A stretch of DNA of 64,000 nucleotides from Rheinheimera oceanensis (GTDB lineage: Bacteria > Pseudomonadota > Gammaproteobacteria > Enterobacterales > Alteromonadaceae). The stretch spans positions 248,001 to 312,000 of the forward strand of contig NZ_JAGPNM010000003.1 of NCBI RefSeq assembly GCF_018831085.1, in the 5' to 3' direction. This document shows, piece after piece, positions 56,533-64,000 of the stretch. The position numbers were made by a program, and so were the translations under genes. The notes under the pieces were generated by a model that worked only from the letters and a program-made list of their open reading frames with translations, did not search any database and was not told where the DNA came from. The first letter of the stretch is position 1. Each line of letters starts with the position of its first letter.

Positions 56533-56561
56533 AAAAAAACGGCACATGAATTAATGTGCCG
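56533..56561 (-). terminator. Leftward terminator without an assigned gene
   Basis: Stem CGGCACAT (56540-56547) and ATGTGCCG (56554-56561) with a run of seven A on the plus strand before it, so leftward RNA ends in a U-run. It lies upstream of the DUF1176 gene, where no leftward gene is known. The 56436-56775 gap also holds a 27-codon leftward frame at 56592-56675 that I do not recognise, and a TATAAT at 56738-56743 that probably serves ygiQ. Confidence 0.6.
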
Positions 56562-56775
56562 GGTTCCGGTTAGCGTTCAAAAAACTGGCTTTTATTTGCC
56601 GATCACAGGTATATGTCCGTGTAGCTGTCGCTCTGCATATATCAGGCATATGCATGAGCTGCTGTTTATCGACATATGTTTTCGTGAGTAAAAGACGATC
56701 AGTCAGGGCACCATTCGCCTTTCCCCAATACTCCTTGTATAATACGCGCCCTTGTTCCGCTCTGGTGCTTAATTT

Positions 56776-59115
56776 ATGTCCACTGTTGCTACTACCGTTT
56801 CCCGCAAGTCTGCCCCTGTAGCACGTATGGCGCCTGAGCGTGATTTATTCAGCTACCCAAAGTACTGGGCCGGGTGCTATGGCACGGCACCGTTTTTACC
56901 TATGTCGCGCGCCGAAATGGATAAACTTGGCTGGGACAGCTGCGATGTTATTTTGGTAGTAGGCGATGCCTATGTTGACCACCCCAGCTTTGGTATGGCG
57001 GTAGTAGGGCGCATGTTAGAAGCCCAGGGCTACCGGGTTGGCCTGATATGCCAGCCGGATTGGCACAGCAAAGACGACTTTATGCGCCTGGGCAAGCCAA
57101 ACCTGTTTTACGGCGTGTCGGCCGGCAATATGGACTCGATGATTAACCGCTACACTGCCGATAAAAAGCTGCGCCACGACGATGCTTATACCCCGGGTGA
57201 TATTGGCGGCAAGCGGCCAGACAGAGCCGTAACGGTATACACCCAGCGCTGTAAAGAAGCTTATAAAGACGTACCGGTAATTATTGGCGGTATAGAAGCC
57301 AGCCTGCGCCGTATTGCGCATTACGATTACTGGTCTGAAAAAGTGCGTCGCTCGGTAATTTTTGATGCCAAGGCCGACATTCTTATTTACGGCAATGCCG
57401 AGCGGCCTTTGGTCGAAGTAGCGCACCGTATTGCCAGTGGTATACCGGTAAGCGAGATCCAGGATGTGCGCGGCACGGCGGTGATCCGTAAAGAGCCACT
57501 GCCAGGCTGGCGCGGTGTGGATTCTACCGCCATTGATAAAATCGGTAAAATAGACCCGATAGCCAACCCTTATGGTGCCGATGATGTTGGCTGCAGCAGT
57601 TATTCTGAATTTGCCAAAGCCGGTATTGATTTAAGTAAGCCGGCCGAGGTGGAAGCCAAGCCAATTTTAGTACAACCACCGCGGCAAAAACCGTGGGAGC
57701 AAACTTACGTTAAGCTGCCGGCGTTTGAGCAGGTAAGCGTTAATAAACCCTTGTATGCTCATGCTTCGCGTATATTGCACCAGGAAACCAACCCTGGCTG
57801 CGCCCGTGCGATAATGCAGCGCCATGGCGACAGGCATATCTGGGTTAACCCACCAGCCTTTCCGCTTAGCACCGAAGAGATGGACTTGGTGTTTGGCCTA
57901 CCGTACCAGCGCGTGCCGCATCCGGTGTATGGCAAGGAGAAAATTCCGGCATACGAGATGATTAAAACCTCGGTAAATATTATGCGCGGCTGCTTTGGTG
58001 GTTGCTCGTTTTGCTCTATTACCGAGCATGAAGGCCGTATTATTCAAAGCCGGTCGAAAGAGTCGATCATGCAGGAGATCAAGGATATTCGCGATAAAGT
58101 ACCTGGTTTTACCGGCGTGATATCCGATCTTGGCGGCCCAACGGCCAATATGTACCGCTTAAACTGTAAGAACCCCAAAGCCGAGCAAACTTGTCGCCGG
58201 CCATCTTGTGTGTACCCGACCATTTGCGAGCATATGGATACCAACCAAAGCCCGACAGTAGAGCTATACCGCGAGGCACGCACTTTACCCGGTATTAAAA
58301 AGGTGCTGGTGGCTTCCGGTGTGCGTTACGATTTGGCGGTGGAAGATCCGAATTACGTGCGTGAGCTGGTACAGCACCATGTTGGCGGCTATTTAAAAAT
58401 AGCGCCGGAGCATACCGAAGAAGGCCCGTTATCGAAGATGATGAAGCCGGGTATGGGCGCTTATGACAAGTTTAAAGAAATGTTCGACCGCTTTAGTAAA
58501 GAAGCCGGTAAACAGCAGTTTTTAATCCCGTATTTTATTGCTGCCCACCCCGGTACCACCGATATGGATATGGTTAACCTGGCGCTGTGGTTAAAAGAGC
58601 GTGATTTTAAACTGGATCAGGTGCAAAACTTTTACCCCAGCCCAATGGCGAATGCGACCACCATCTACCATACCGAGATGAACTCGCTGAAAAACATCAA
58701 CAAGGCTAATACCGAAGTGGTGGCAGTGCCTAAAGGCGAACGCCAGCGCCGTTTACACAAAGCCATACTGCGTTACCATGATCCCAAAGGCTGGCCGCAA
58801 ATTCGTGAAGCTTTAATTAAAATGGGCTTAAAGCACTTAATTGGCCGCAGTAAAGGCTGTTTAGTGCCGGAAGAGGGCAAAGACGAGCAGTTTAAAAAGC
58901 CACAAAAAGGCGGCCAACCGGCACTTAGCCGGCATACCGGCTTAAACCCGGCGGCAAAAGCCATTGCTAAGCGTGGGCAGCGTGACACATGGGAAAAAGA
59001 CGACAAGGCAGGCAAAAAGCCGCAGGGTAAAAAACCGTTTAGCGCCAAACCTGCGGCTAATACCGCTGCTGGCAAGGCTGGTGGCGCTAATTCGCCTAAG
59101 CGGCAAAAAGGCTGA
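56776..59115 (+). CDS. ygiQ: YgiQ family radical SAM protein
   Basis: Large radical SAM protein of the YgiQ family, 779 residues. The [4Fe-4S] motif is in [20 protein letters not shown] (CxxxCxxC). Other marks are [22 protein letters not shown] near the start, the [17 protein letters not shown] segment, and [11 protein letters not shown]. The C-terminus is a long basic and low-complexity tail ([24 protein letters not shown]) as in relatives. The biochemical reaction is not established. It shares its stop with the start of thpR (TGATG), so the two are co-translated. Confidence 0.94.
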   Translation: MSTVATTVSRKSAPVARMAPERDLFSYPKYWAGCYGTAPFLPMSRAEMDKLGWDSCDVILVVGDAYVDHPSFGMAVVGRMLEAQGYRVGLICQPDWHSKDDFMRLGKPNLFYGVSAGNMDSMINRYTADKKLRHDDAYTPGDIGGKRPDRAVTVYTQRCKEAYKDVPVIIGGIEASLRRIAHYDYWSEKVRRSVIFDAKADILIYGNAERPLVEVAHRIASGIPVSEIQDVRGTAVIRKEPLPGWRGVDSTAIDKIGKIDPIANPYGADDVGCSSYSEFAKAGIDLSKPAEVEAKPILVQPPRQKPWEQTYVKLPAFEQVSVNKPLYAHASRILHQETNPGCARAIMQRHGDRHIWVNPPAFPLSTEEMDLVFGLPYQRVPHPVYGKEKIPAYEMIKTSVNIMRGCFGGCSFCSITEHEGRIIQSRSKESIMQEIKDIRDKVPGFTGVISDLGGPTANMYRLNCKNPKAEQTCRRPSCVYPTICEHMDTNQSPTVELYREARTLPGIKKVLVASGVRYDLAVEDPNYVRELVQHHVGGYLKIAPEHTEEGPLSKMMKPGMGAYDKFKEMFDRFSKEAGKQQFLIPYFIAAHPGTTDMDMVNLALWLKERDFKLDQVQNFYPSPMANATTIYHTEMNSLKNINKANTEVVAVPKGERQRRLHKAILRYHDPKGWPQIREALIKMGLKHLIGRSKGCLVPEEGKDEQFKKPQKGGQPALSRHTGLNPAAKAIAKRGQRDTWEKDDKAGKKPQGKKPFSAKPAANTAAGKAGGANSPKRQKG

Positions 59116-59636
59116 TGCAGCGGCTGTTTTTCAGCCTTAAATTTTCCGCCGCGCAGCAACAACAGTTGCTGCCGTATCAGCAGCAGGCGCTGAGTTTGTG
59201 CCCTGGCGCTAAGGCTGTTGATAACGACAATTTGCATTTAACACTGTTTTTCTTAGGCCAGGTTAATACCACACAGCAACAGCGGCTGGTTGACGCAGCG
59301 CAGCAGGTCAAGCTGGCGGCCTTTAGCCTGACGCTGGATCATCTGGCTTGCTTTGCCAGGCCAAAAATTCTGTATCTGGCGCCTTCGGTAATACCCGATG
59401 CATTATTGCGGTTACAACAAAAAGTGGCAGAGTTTTGTAAAGCAGAGGGTTTTAGCGATAGCCATGATAACTACCGGCCACATATTACGTTGGCGCGGCA
59501 TGCGGTTTGCCCTGAGCTGTTCAAGCGGCCGGTAGTTCCGTTAACACTGCAAGTTAGTGAGTTTACGTTGTATCATTCAACGCAGTTGGATGGGCGCCTG
59601 CAGTATTTGCCGCTTTATCACTTTATGCTGATATAA
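59115..59636 (+). CDS. thpR: RNA 2',3'-cyclic phosphodiesterase
   Basis: A 173-residue member of the 2H phosphoesterase superfamily that opens 2',3'-cyclic phosphates on RNA ends. The two catalytic HxTx motifs are NLHLTLFFLG (near residue 37) and PHITLARHA (near 120). It starts [11 protein letters not shown], typical of the family. The start overlaps the ygiQ stop. An A2M-family gene follows 128 nt later. Confidence 0.93.
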   Translation: MQRLFFSLKFSAAQQQQLLPYQQQALSLCPGAKAVDNDNLHLTLFFLGQVNTTQQQRLVDAAQQVKLAAFSLTLDHLACFARPKILYLAPSVIPDALLRLQQKVAEFCKAEGFSDSHDNYRPHITLARHAVCPELFKRPVVPLTLQVSEFTLYHSTQLDGRLQYLPLYHFMLI

Positions 59637-59764
59637 CAACTCTTTAGCTTTATGGGATTAAGAGTTTTATCTCAACCTGCTATAGTTCATCAGTGATTAA
59701 TTTTCGCCGCTTATACTCGGCGCACACACCCGAACAACGACACCTCCGTTAACAAGGATTGGTT

Positions 59765-62700
59765 ATGCCTGCCTCAGCGTCATTTATGCGTAAAATTTTC
59801 GGCTCAGTAAACTGGATTGCTCCTGATTGGCTGCAACGGCTTTGCAGCTATGTAAAGCAGCGCCCTGCCAAGTTCTGGGGCGCGGTAGTGGCGGTATTAG
59901 TGCTTATTGGGGCCGCAGTTGCGGGTTATTACTATTATCAGCAATTACCCAAACCGCTGAAAGTGAAGGCGACAGTACAAAGCCCGGCACTGGGGCATTA
60001 TCAGGACAATGTTGAGCAGCCTACTGCCGTGCGGTTGCAGTTTAACTACGACATGAGTGATCAGGCCGGGCGTATTGCTCCGGTGCCGCAGCTTTCAGCA
60101 GCAAAGCTGGATTTAATTGGCGAGGTATTAACAGAAGGTGTTAGCTTAACCCCGGCTATTGATGGTAAGTGGATGTGGCAGGATGACAATACCTTAACCT
60201 TTATGCCGCAGCAGGCCTGGCCTGCCGGGCAGCAGTACAAGATCACGCTGGATAAAAGTATTTTTGCCGCCGGTACTTTACTGGCAGAGCAACAATACCG
60301 TTTTGATACTGTGCCACTTACCGGCGCTATTAACCGCTTGCGCTTTTATCAGCACCCTACCGAGCAGGCCACGCGGCAAATAGTTGCTACATTAAATTTC
60401 AGCCATCCGGTAGATATCGACAGCGTGAAAAGCCAGTTGTCGATGACCATGCGCCCTGATGGCGGCGATGTTCGCAGTAAAGGCAAGCCGCTGGATTTTA
60501 CCCTCAGTGCCGATAAAACCGGCCGTGAAATTTATCTGCACTCTGCAGCATTAACCCTGCCCGAGCGGGAACAATATTTAACTGTGCTGCTAAAAGCCGG
60601 GGTAAAAGCACAAAACGGCAGTGGCAAAACCAGCCGGGAAAACAGCCAGCAGCTGTTGGTACCGGATAAAACCAGCTTTTTAAAAGTAGAAGAGCTGCGT
60701 ACCGATATTATCCGCACACCAGAGCAAGAACCAGAGCAAATGCTGTTGTTAAGTTTTACTGATCGTATCAGCCGTACCGAGCTGCAAAACAAACTAAAAC
60801 TCTATGTATTGCCAAAGCATCCACAGCGTAATTCTAACTATTGGGCGCCGGGTGAGGTAAGCAGCAGCGTATTACAGCAAGCCAGCCTGCACAGCTTTGA
60901 ACTGATGCCCACACCAGAGCAACACGACAGTGCTTTTAGTATTAAGCTGGATGTGCCACCAGGCCAAAGCCTGTTTGTTAGTGTGGCCAAAGGTTTGTCG
61001 TCGGCCAGTGATTTTACCCTGGCCAGTGAGTACCGCGCTGTGGTGCAGGCACCGCAGTATCCCAAAGAGGCGCGGATAGTGGGTGAAGGCGCTATGCTAA
61101 CGCTAAGCGGTGAGCAAACCCTGCAGTTGCTTAGCCGTGGCGTTAAGGGCGTGCGGGTGAAGCTGCATAAATTGCTACCGGGCGAGCTAAACCACTTTAT
61201 CAGCCAGACTGGCGGCGACATCAGCCAGCCCTATTTTTACAACTATAACTTTGATGAAAGCAATATCAGCAGCAGCTACGAGAAAACCTTTACCCTGGCT
61301 AACAGCCACGCCAAACAGGCTAACTACCTGTCGTTAGCGCTAAAGCCATACCTGGCTGAAGCGGGCATGGGAGTGTTTTTTATTCAGTTAACCGAGTTTG
61401 ACCCGGCCCGGCCGAAAAGCGAAGGCCAGCAACTGGATAAACGGGTGGTGCTGGTAACCGATTTAGGCTTACTGGTAAAGCATAACAGCGATAGCAGCCA
61501 GCAGGTATTTGTCATGTCGGTGGCCGATGGTAAGCCGGTAGCGGGTGCTAAAGTAGAGCTGCTGGGCAAAAATGGCTTAGCGGTGTTAAGCGGCACCACC
61601 AATGCCCAGGGCAGCGTAAACCTGGATAAAACCAGCGGTTTTGTGCGTGAAAAACAACCGGTGGTGTATCTGGTTAGCCGCAATAGTAATGGCGTAACGG
61701 ATAGCAGCTTTATTCCGTATGACAGATACAGCCGCCAGCTGGATTATTCCAAATTTAATACCAGTGGCCGTTATCAGGATGAAAACAGCGCCAAAGCATT
61801 AAGCGCTTATATGTTCAGTGACAGAGGTATCTACCGGCCCGGCGAGCAGGTACAACTGGCAGCTATTATCCGCCACAACGATTTATCACTGGCCGGGCAA
61901 AAACTACCGCTAAAAATACAGGTGCAGGGGCCGCGTGGCAGCACGTTCTGGCAGCAAAACTTCAGCTTAACCGGCCGTGGTATGCACACTTTTAGCCTGG
62001 ACACCCAGCCGCACAGCGATACCGGTAATTATTACGCCAATATCAGCCTGCTGGACAGTAAAGGCAATACCGAGCGGCACTTAGGTTCGGTTAGCTTTGT
62101 AGTGGAAGAGTTTCAGCCCGATACCCTGAAAATCAGCAGTAGTTTTAACCAGCAGGGTAAAGGCTGGTTGTCACCACAAAATTTAGTGGCACAGGTGCAA
62201 CTGGATAACCTGTTTGGTACCCCGGCGCAGCAGCGGCGGGTAACCGCCAGGTTTGAGCTGATCCCGGCCGGTTTTAGCTTTGATGCCTATAAAGATTATC
62301 GTTTTATTGCCCCGCAGGAGCAGCAACTTAACAGCAACAGCATACGGCAGAACCTGGATGAGCAGCAGACTGACGCCGACGGTAAAGCCAGTTTTACACT
62401 GCCGCTTGAGCAATACAGCGGTGGTACTTACCGGCTGGTGTTAACTACCGAAGGCTTTGATGGCGGTGGTGGCAAAAGTGTACAAAACAGACGTAGCGCG
62501 TTGGTATCGCCGTTAAATGAGCTGGTAGGGGTAAAAAGTGATGGTGAGCTGAGCTACCTGAAAAGGCAGCAAAGCCGTAGTTTGCAGTTTATTGCTATTA
62601 ACAACAGCTTAGCGCAGATAGCGCTGGATGAATTAACGCTGAAGCTGGTAGAAAAACGGCCGTTGTCGAGCTTAGTTAAACAAAACGATGGGACTTATCA

Positions 62701-64000
62701 GTATCAGAGCATAGTACAGGAGCTAACACTGGCCGAAACGCCATTTAGCATTGCCGCAGAGGGTACGACCTATCAGTTGCCAACCGATACCGCCGGTGAT
62801 TTTGAACTGCAGTTGTTAAAAGGCGAGCAACTGCTGGGCAAGGTGGCATTTAGTGTCATCGGTGCCGGTAATATCAGCGCTATGCTGGAAAAAAATGCTG
62901 CACTTAACGTGCGGTTGGATAAAGCCGACTATAAACCCGGTGAGCGTATTGAACTGAATATCACCGCACCTTATACCGGCAGTGGTTTAATCAGCATTGA
63001 AAGCGATAAAGTGCATGCCTTTAGCTGGTTTACCGCCGATACCACCAGCAGCATTCAGCATATAGTGCTGCCGGAGGGCATTGAAGGTAATGCTTATATC
63101 AACGTTAGCTTTGTACGCGGCGCCGATTCAGACGCGCTTTTTGTCAGCCCCTTAAGTTACGCCGTGGTACCGTTTAATATTGACCGCAGCAAGCGCGAAC
63201 TGAATATTAGCCTGGTAGCACCACAAGAAGTACGCCCCGGTAAAGCCTTTACACTGGGCTATAAAACCGACCGCCCGGCCGATTTACTGCTGTATGGTGT
63301 GGATCAGGGTATTTTGCAGGTGGCCGCTTACGAATTACCCGACCCGTTATCGCATTACCTGCAAAAGCGTGCCTTGCAGGTACGCAGTATGCAAATGCTC
63401 GATTTAATCCTGCCGGAATTTAGCGCGCTTAAACGCCAGTTAGCCGGGGTAGGTGGTGACAGCGCACGCCGGGCTATGGCCGCTGCCATGCTGGACAGTA
63501 ACCTTAACCCCTTTGCCCGCAGAGCAGAGCAGCCAGGCGTATTCTGGCTGGGGGTGGTAAAAGCCGGCACTGAACTGGCCACTCAGCAGGTAACAGTACC
63601 GGCCAGCTTTAGCGGTAACTTAAAACTGATGGCAGTAGGGGTAAGCGATGATGCGCTGTCTGCTGTCAGCCAGGATTTACGTGTGCGCGGCCCCTTTGTG
63701 CTAACACCGGATGTGCTTACCAGTGCAGCCCCCGGCGATGAGTTTGATATCAGTGTATCGGTAGCTAATGGTGTAAAAGGCTCAGGCCCGGATGCTGCCA
63801 TTAACGTGCAGCTTACTTTACCTGATAACCTTACTGCCGTGGGCGAAACCCAGCAACGGCTTAGCATCAGCGAAAATAGCGAGCAAAGTGCACGTTTTCG
63901 TTTAAAAGCCGGTGACGCACCGGGCGAAGCCAGTTTAAGTTTTAGCGCAACCTATCAGCAGGGCGATCTAACCGAACAGGCCAGCCGTAGTATCAGCCTG
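59765..64000 (+). CDS. Alpha-2-macroglobulin family protein (3' end outside window)
   Basis: Bacterial A2M-like protease trap. The frame is open for 1412 codons from the ATG at 59765 (AGGA 7 nt upstream) to the window edge; full bacterial members reach 1500-1900. An N-terminal membrane anchor (AVVAVLVLIGAAVAGYYYY, about 41-59) implies attachment to the inner membrane with the bulk in the periplasm. Domains visible are macroglobulin-like repeats, e.g. SDRGIYRPGEQVQLAAI (about 684), the bait-like region, and WLGVVKAG near 1266. The thioester region would lie beyond the edge, so I cannot tell whether CxEQ is present. Confidence 0.93.
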   Translation, partial: MPASASFMRKIFGSVNWIAPDWLQRLCSYVKQRPAKFWGAVVAVLVLIGAAVAGYYYYQQLPKPLKVKATVQSPALGHYQDNVEQPTAVRLQFNYDMSDQAGRIAPVPQLSAAKLDLIGEVLTEGVSLTPAIDGKWMWQDDNTLTFMPQQAWPAGQQYKITLDKSIFAAGTLLAEQQYRFDTVPLTGAINRLRFYQHPTEQATRQIVATLNFSHPVDIDSVKSQLSMTMRPDGGDVRSKGKPLDFTLSADKTGREIYLHSAALTLPEREQYLTVLLKAGVKAQNGSGKTSRENSQQLLVPDKTSFLKVEELRTDIIRTPEQEPEQMLLLSFTDRISRTELQNKLKLYVLPKHPQRNSNYWAPGEVSSSVLQQASLHSFELMPTPEQHDSAFSIKLDVPPGQSLFVSVAKGLSSASDFTLASEYRAVVQAPQYPKEARIVGEGAMLTLSGEQTLQLLSRGVKGVRVKLHKLLPGELNHFISQTGGDISQPYFYNYNFDESNISSSYEKTFTLANSHAKQANYLSLALKPYLAEAGMGVFFIQLTEFDPARPKSEGQQLDKRVVLVTDLGLLVKHNSDSSQQVFVMSVADGKPVAGAKVELLGKNGLAVLSGTTNAQGSVNLDKTSGFVREKQPVVYLVSRNSNGVTDSSFIPYDRYSRQLDYSKFNTSGRYQDENSAKALSAYMFSDRGIYRPGEQVQLAAIIRHNDLSLAGQKLPLKIQVQGPRGSTFWQQNFSLTGRGMHTFSLDTQPHSDTGNYYANISLLDSKGNTERHLGSVSFVVEEFQPDTLKISSSFNQQGKGWLSPQNLVAQVQLDNLFGTPAQQRRVTARFELIPAGFSFDAYKDYRFIAPQEQQLNSNSIRQNLDEQQTDADGKASFTLPLEQYSGGTYRLVLTTEGFDGGGGKSVQNRRSALVSPLNELVGVKSDGELSYLKRQQSRSLQFIAINNSLAQIALDELTLKLVEKRPLSSLVKQNDGTYQYQSIVQELTLAETPFSIAAEGTTYQLPTDTAGDFELQLLKGEQLLGKVAFSVIGAGNISAMLEKNAALNVRLDKADYKPGERIELNITAPYTGSGLISIESDKVHAFSWFTADTTSSIQHIVLPEGIEGNAYINVSFVRGADSDALFVSPLSYAVVPFNIDRSKRELNISLVAPQEVRPGKAFTLGYKTDRPADLLLYGVDQGILQVAAYELPDPLSHYLQKRALQVRSMQMLDLILPEFSALKRQLAGVGGDSARRAMAAAMLDSNLNPFARRAEQPGVFWLGVVKAGTELATQQVTVPASFSGNLKLMAVGVSDDALSAVSQDLRVRGPFVLTPDVLTSAAPGDEFDISVSVANGVKGSGPDAAINVQLTLPDNLTAVGETQQRLSISENSEQSARFRLKAGDAPGEASLSFSATYQQGDLTEQASRSISL

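Overview
The window is chromosomal DNA of a gammaproteobacterium. Gene families and gene order point to the Rheinheimera/Alishewanella/Arsukibacterium group or a close Alteromonadales-type relative. Several linkages match Escherichia coli: fadD-rnd next to minCDE, ycgL-ycgM-ycgN next to minC, gltX divergent from tRNA-Val genes, rpiA/serA next to fau and 6S RNA, and ygfB-ubiH-ubiI-gcvTHP. The smc-zipA-ligA order is that of Pseudomonas. The genus is inference; no rRNA is present.

Layout. 1-3.3 kb: start of a leftward histidine operon (hisG-hisD-hisC, the last cut by the window edge) behind a his leader peptide with four consecutive His codons and a strong attenuator hairpin. 3.5-8.7 kb: a small unknown gene, the helicase yoaA, tsaB, and an SDR/DUF2878/chalcone-isomerase-like cluster. 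8.7-20 kb: alkaline phosphatase, an exported methyltransferase-like protein, fadD, rnd, a DUF4397 lipoprotein, an S9 peptidase and minCDE. 20-32 kb: ycgL, a lytic transglycosylase, ycgM, ycgN, a small MscS-type channel, a glutamine-rich SMC, zipA, ligA, two small membrane proteins and a response regulator fused to helical repeats.

31.9-32.75 kb: a leftward tRNA-Val(UAC) array with three intact genes and five tRNA-derived relic units, driven by a near-consensus promoter and divergent from gltX. The four distal units form a tandem array with a period of about 84 nt. This resembles the rtT repeats that follow tyrT in E. coli.

32.9-46.4 kb: gltX, a DUF481 protein, serA, rpiA, fau, 6S RNA, ygfB, ubiH, ubiI and the glycine-cleavage genes gcvT-gcvH-gcvP. 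zapA and pepP, which sit here in E. coli, are absent.

46.4-54.8 kb: an AT-richer accessory island between gcvP and a DUF1176 gene/ygiQ. It holds a ribbon-helix-helix protein, a SLATT/DUF4231 membrane protein, a HigA antitoxin with only a trace of its toxin, a Gabija-like pair (OLD/TOPRIM nuclease plus a compact UvrD-like helicase), an unrecognised 235-residue protein, a DUF6119/TIGR04141 protein, and parD with a truncated parE. The two genes that are hardest to explain (51185 and 52259) are each preceded by a copy of the same roughly 100-nt leader. This is the best candidate here for an undescribed accessory module.

54.8-64 kb: a DUF1176 protein, the radical-SAM protein YgiQ, the RNA cyclic phosphodiesterase ThpR, and the first 1412 codons of an alpha-2-macroglobulin family protein that runs off the right edge.
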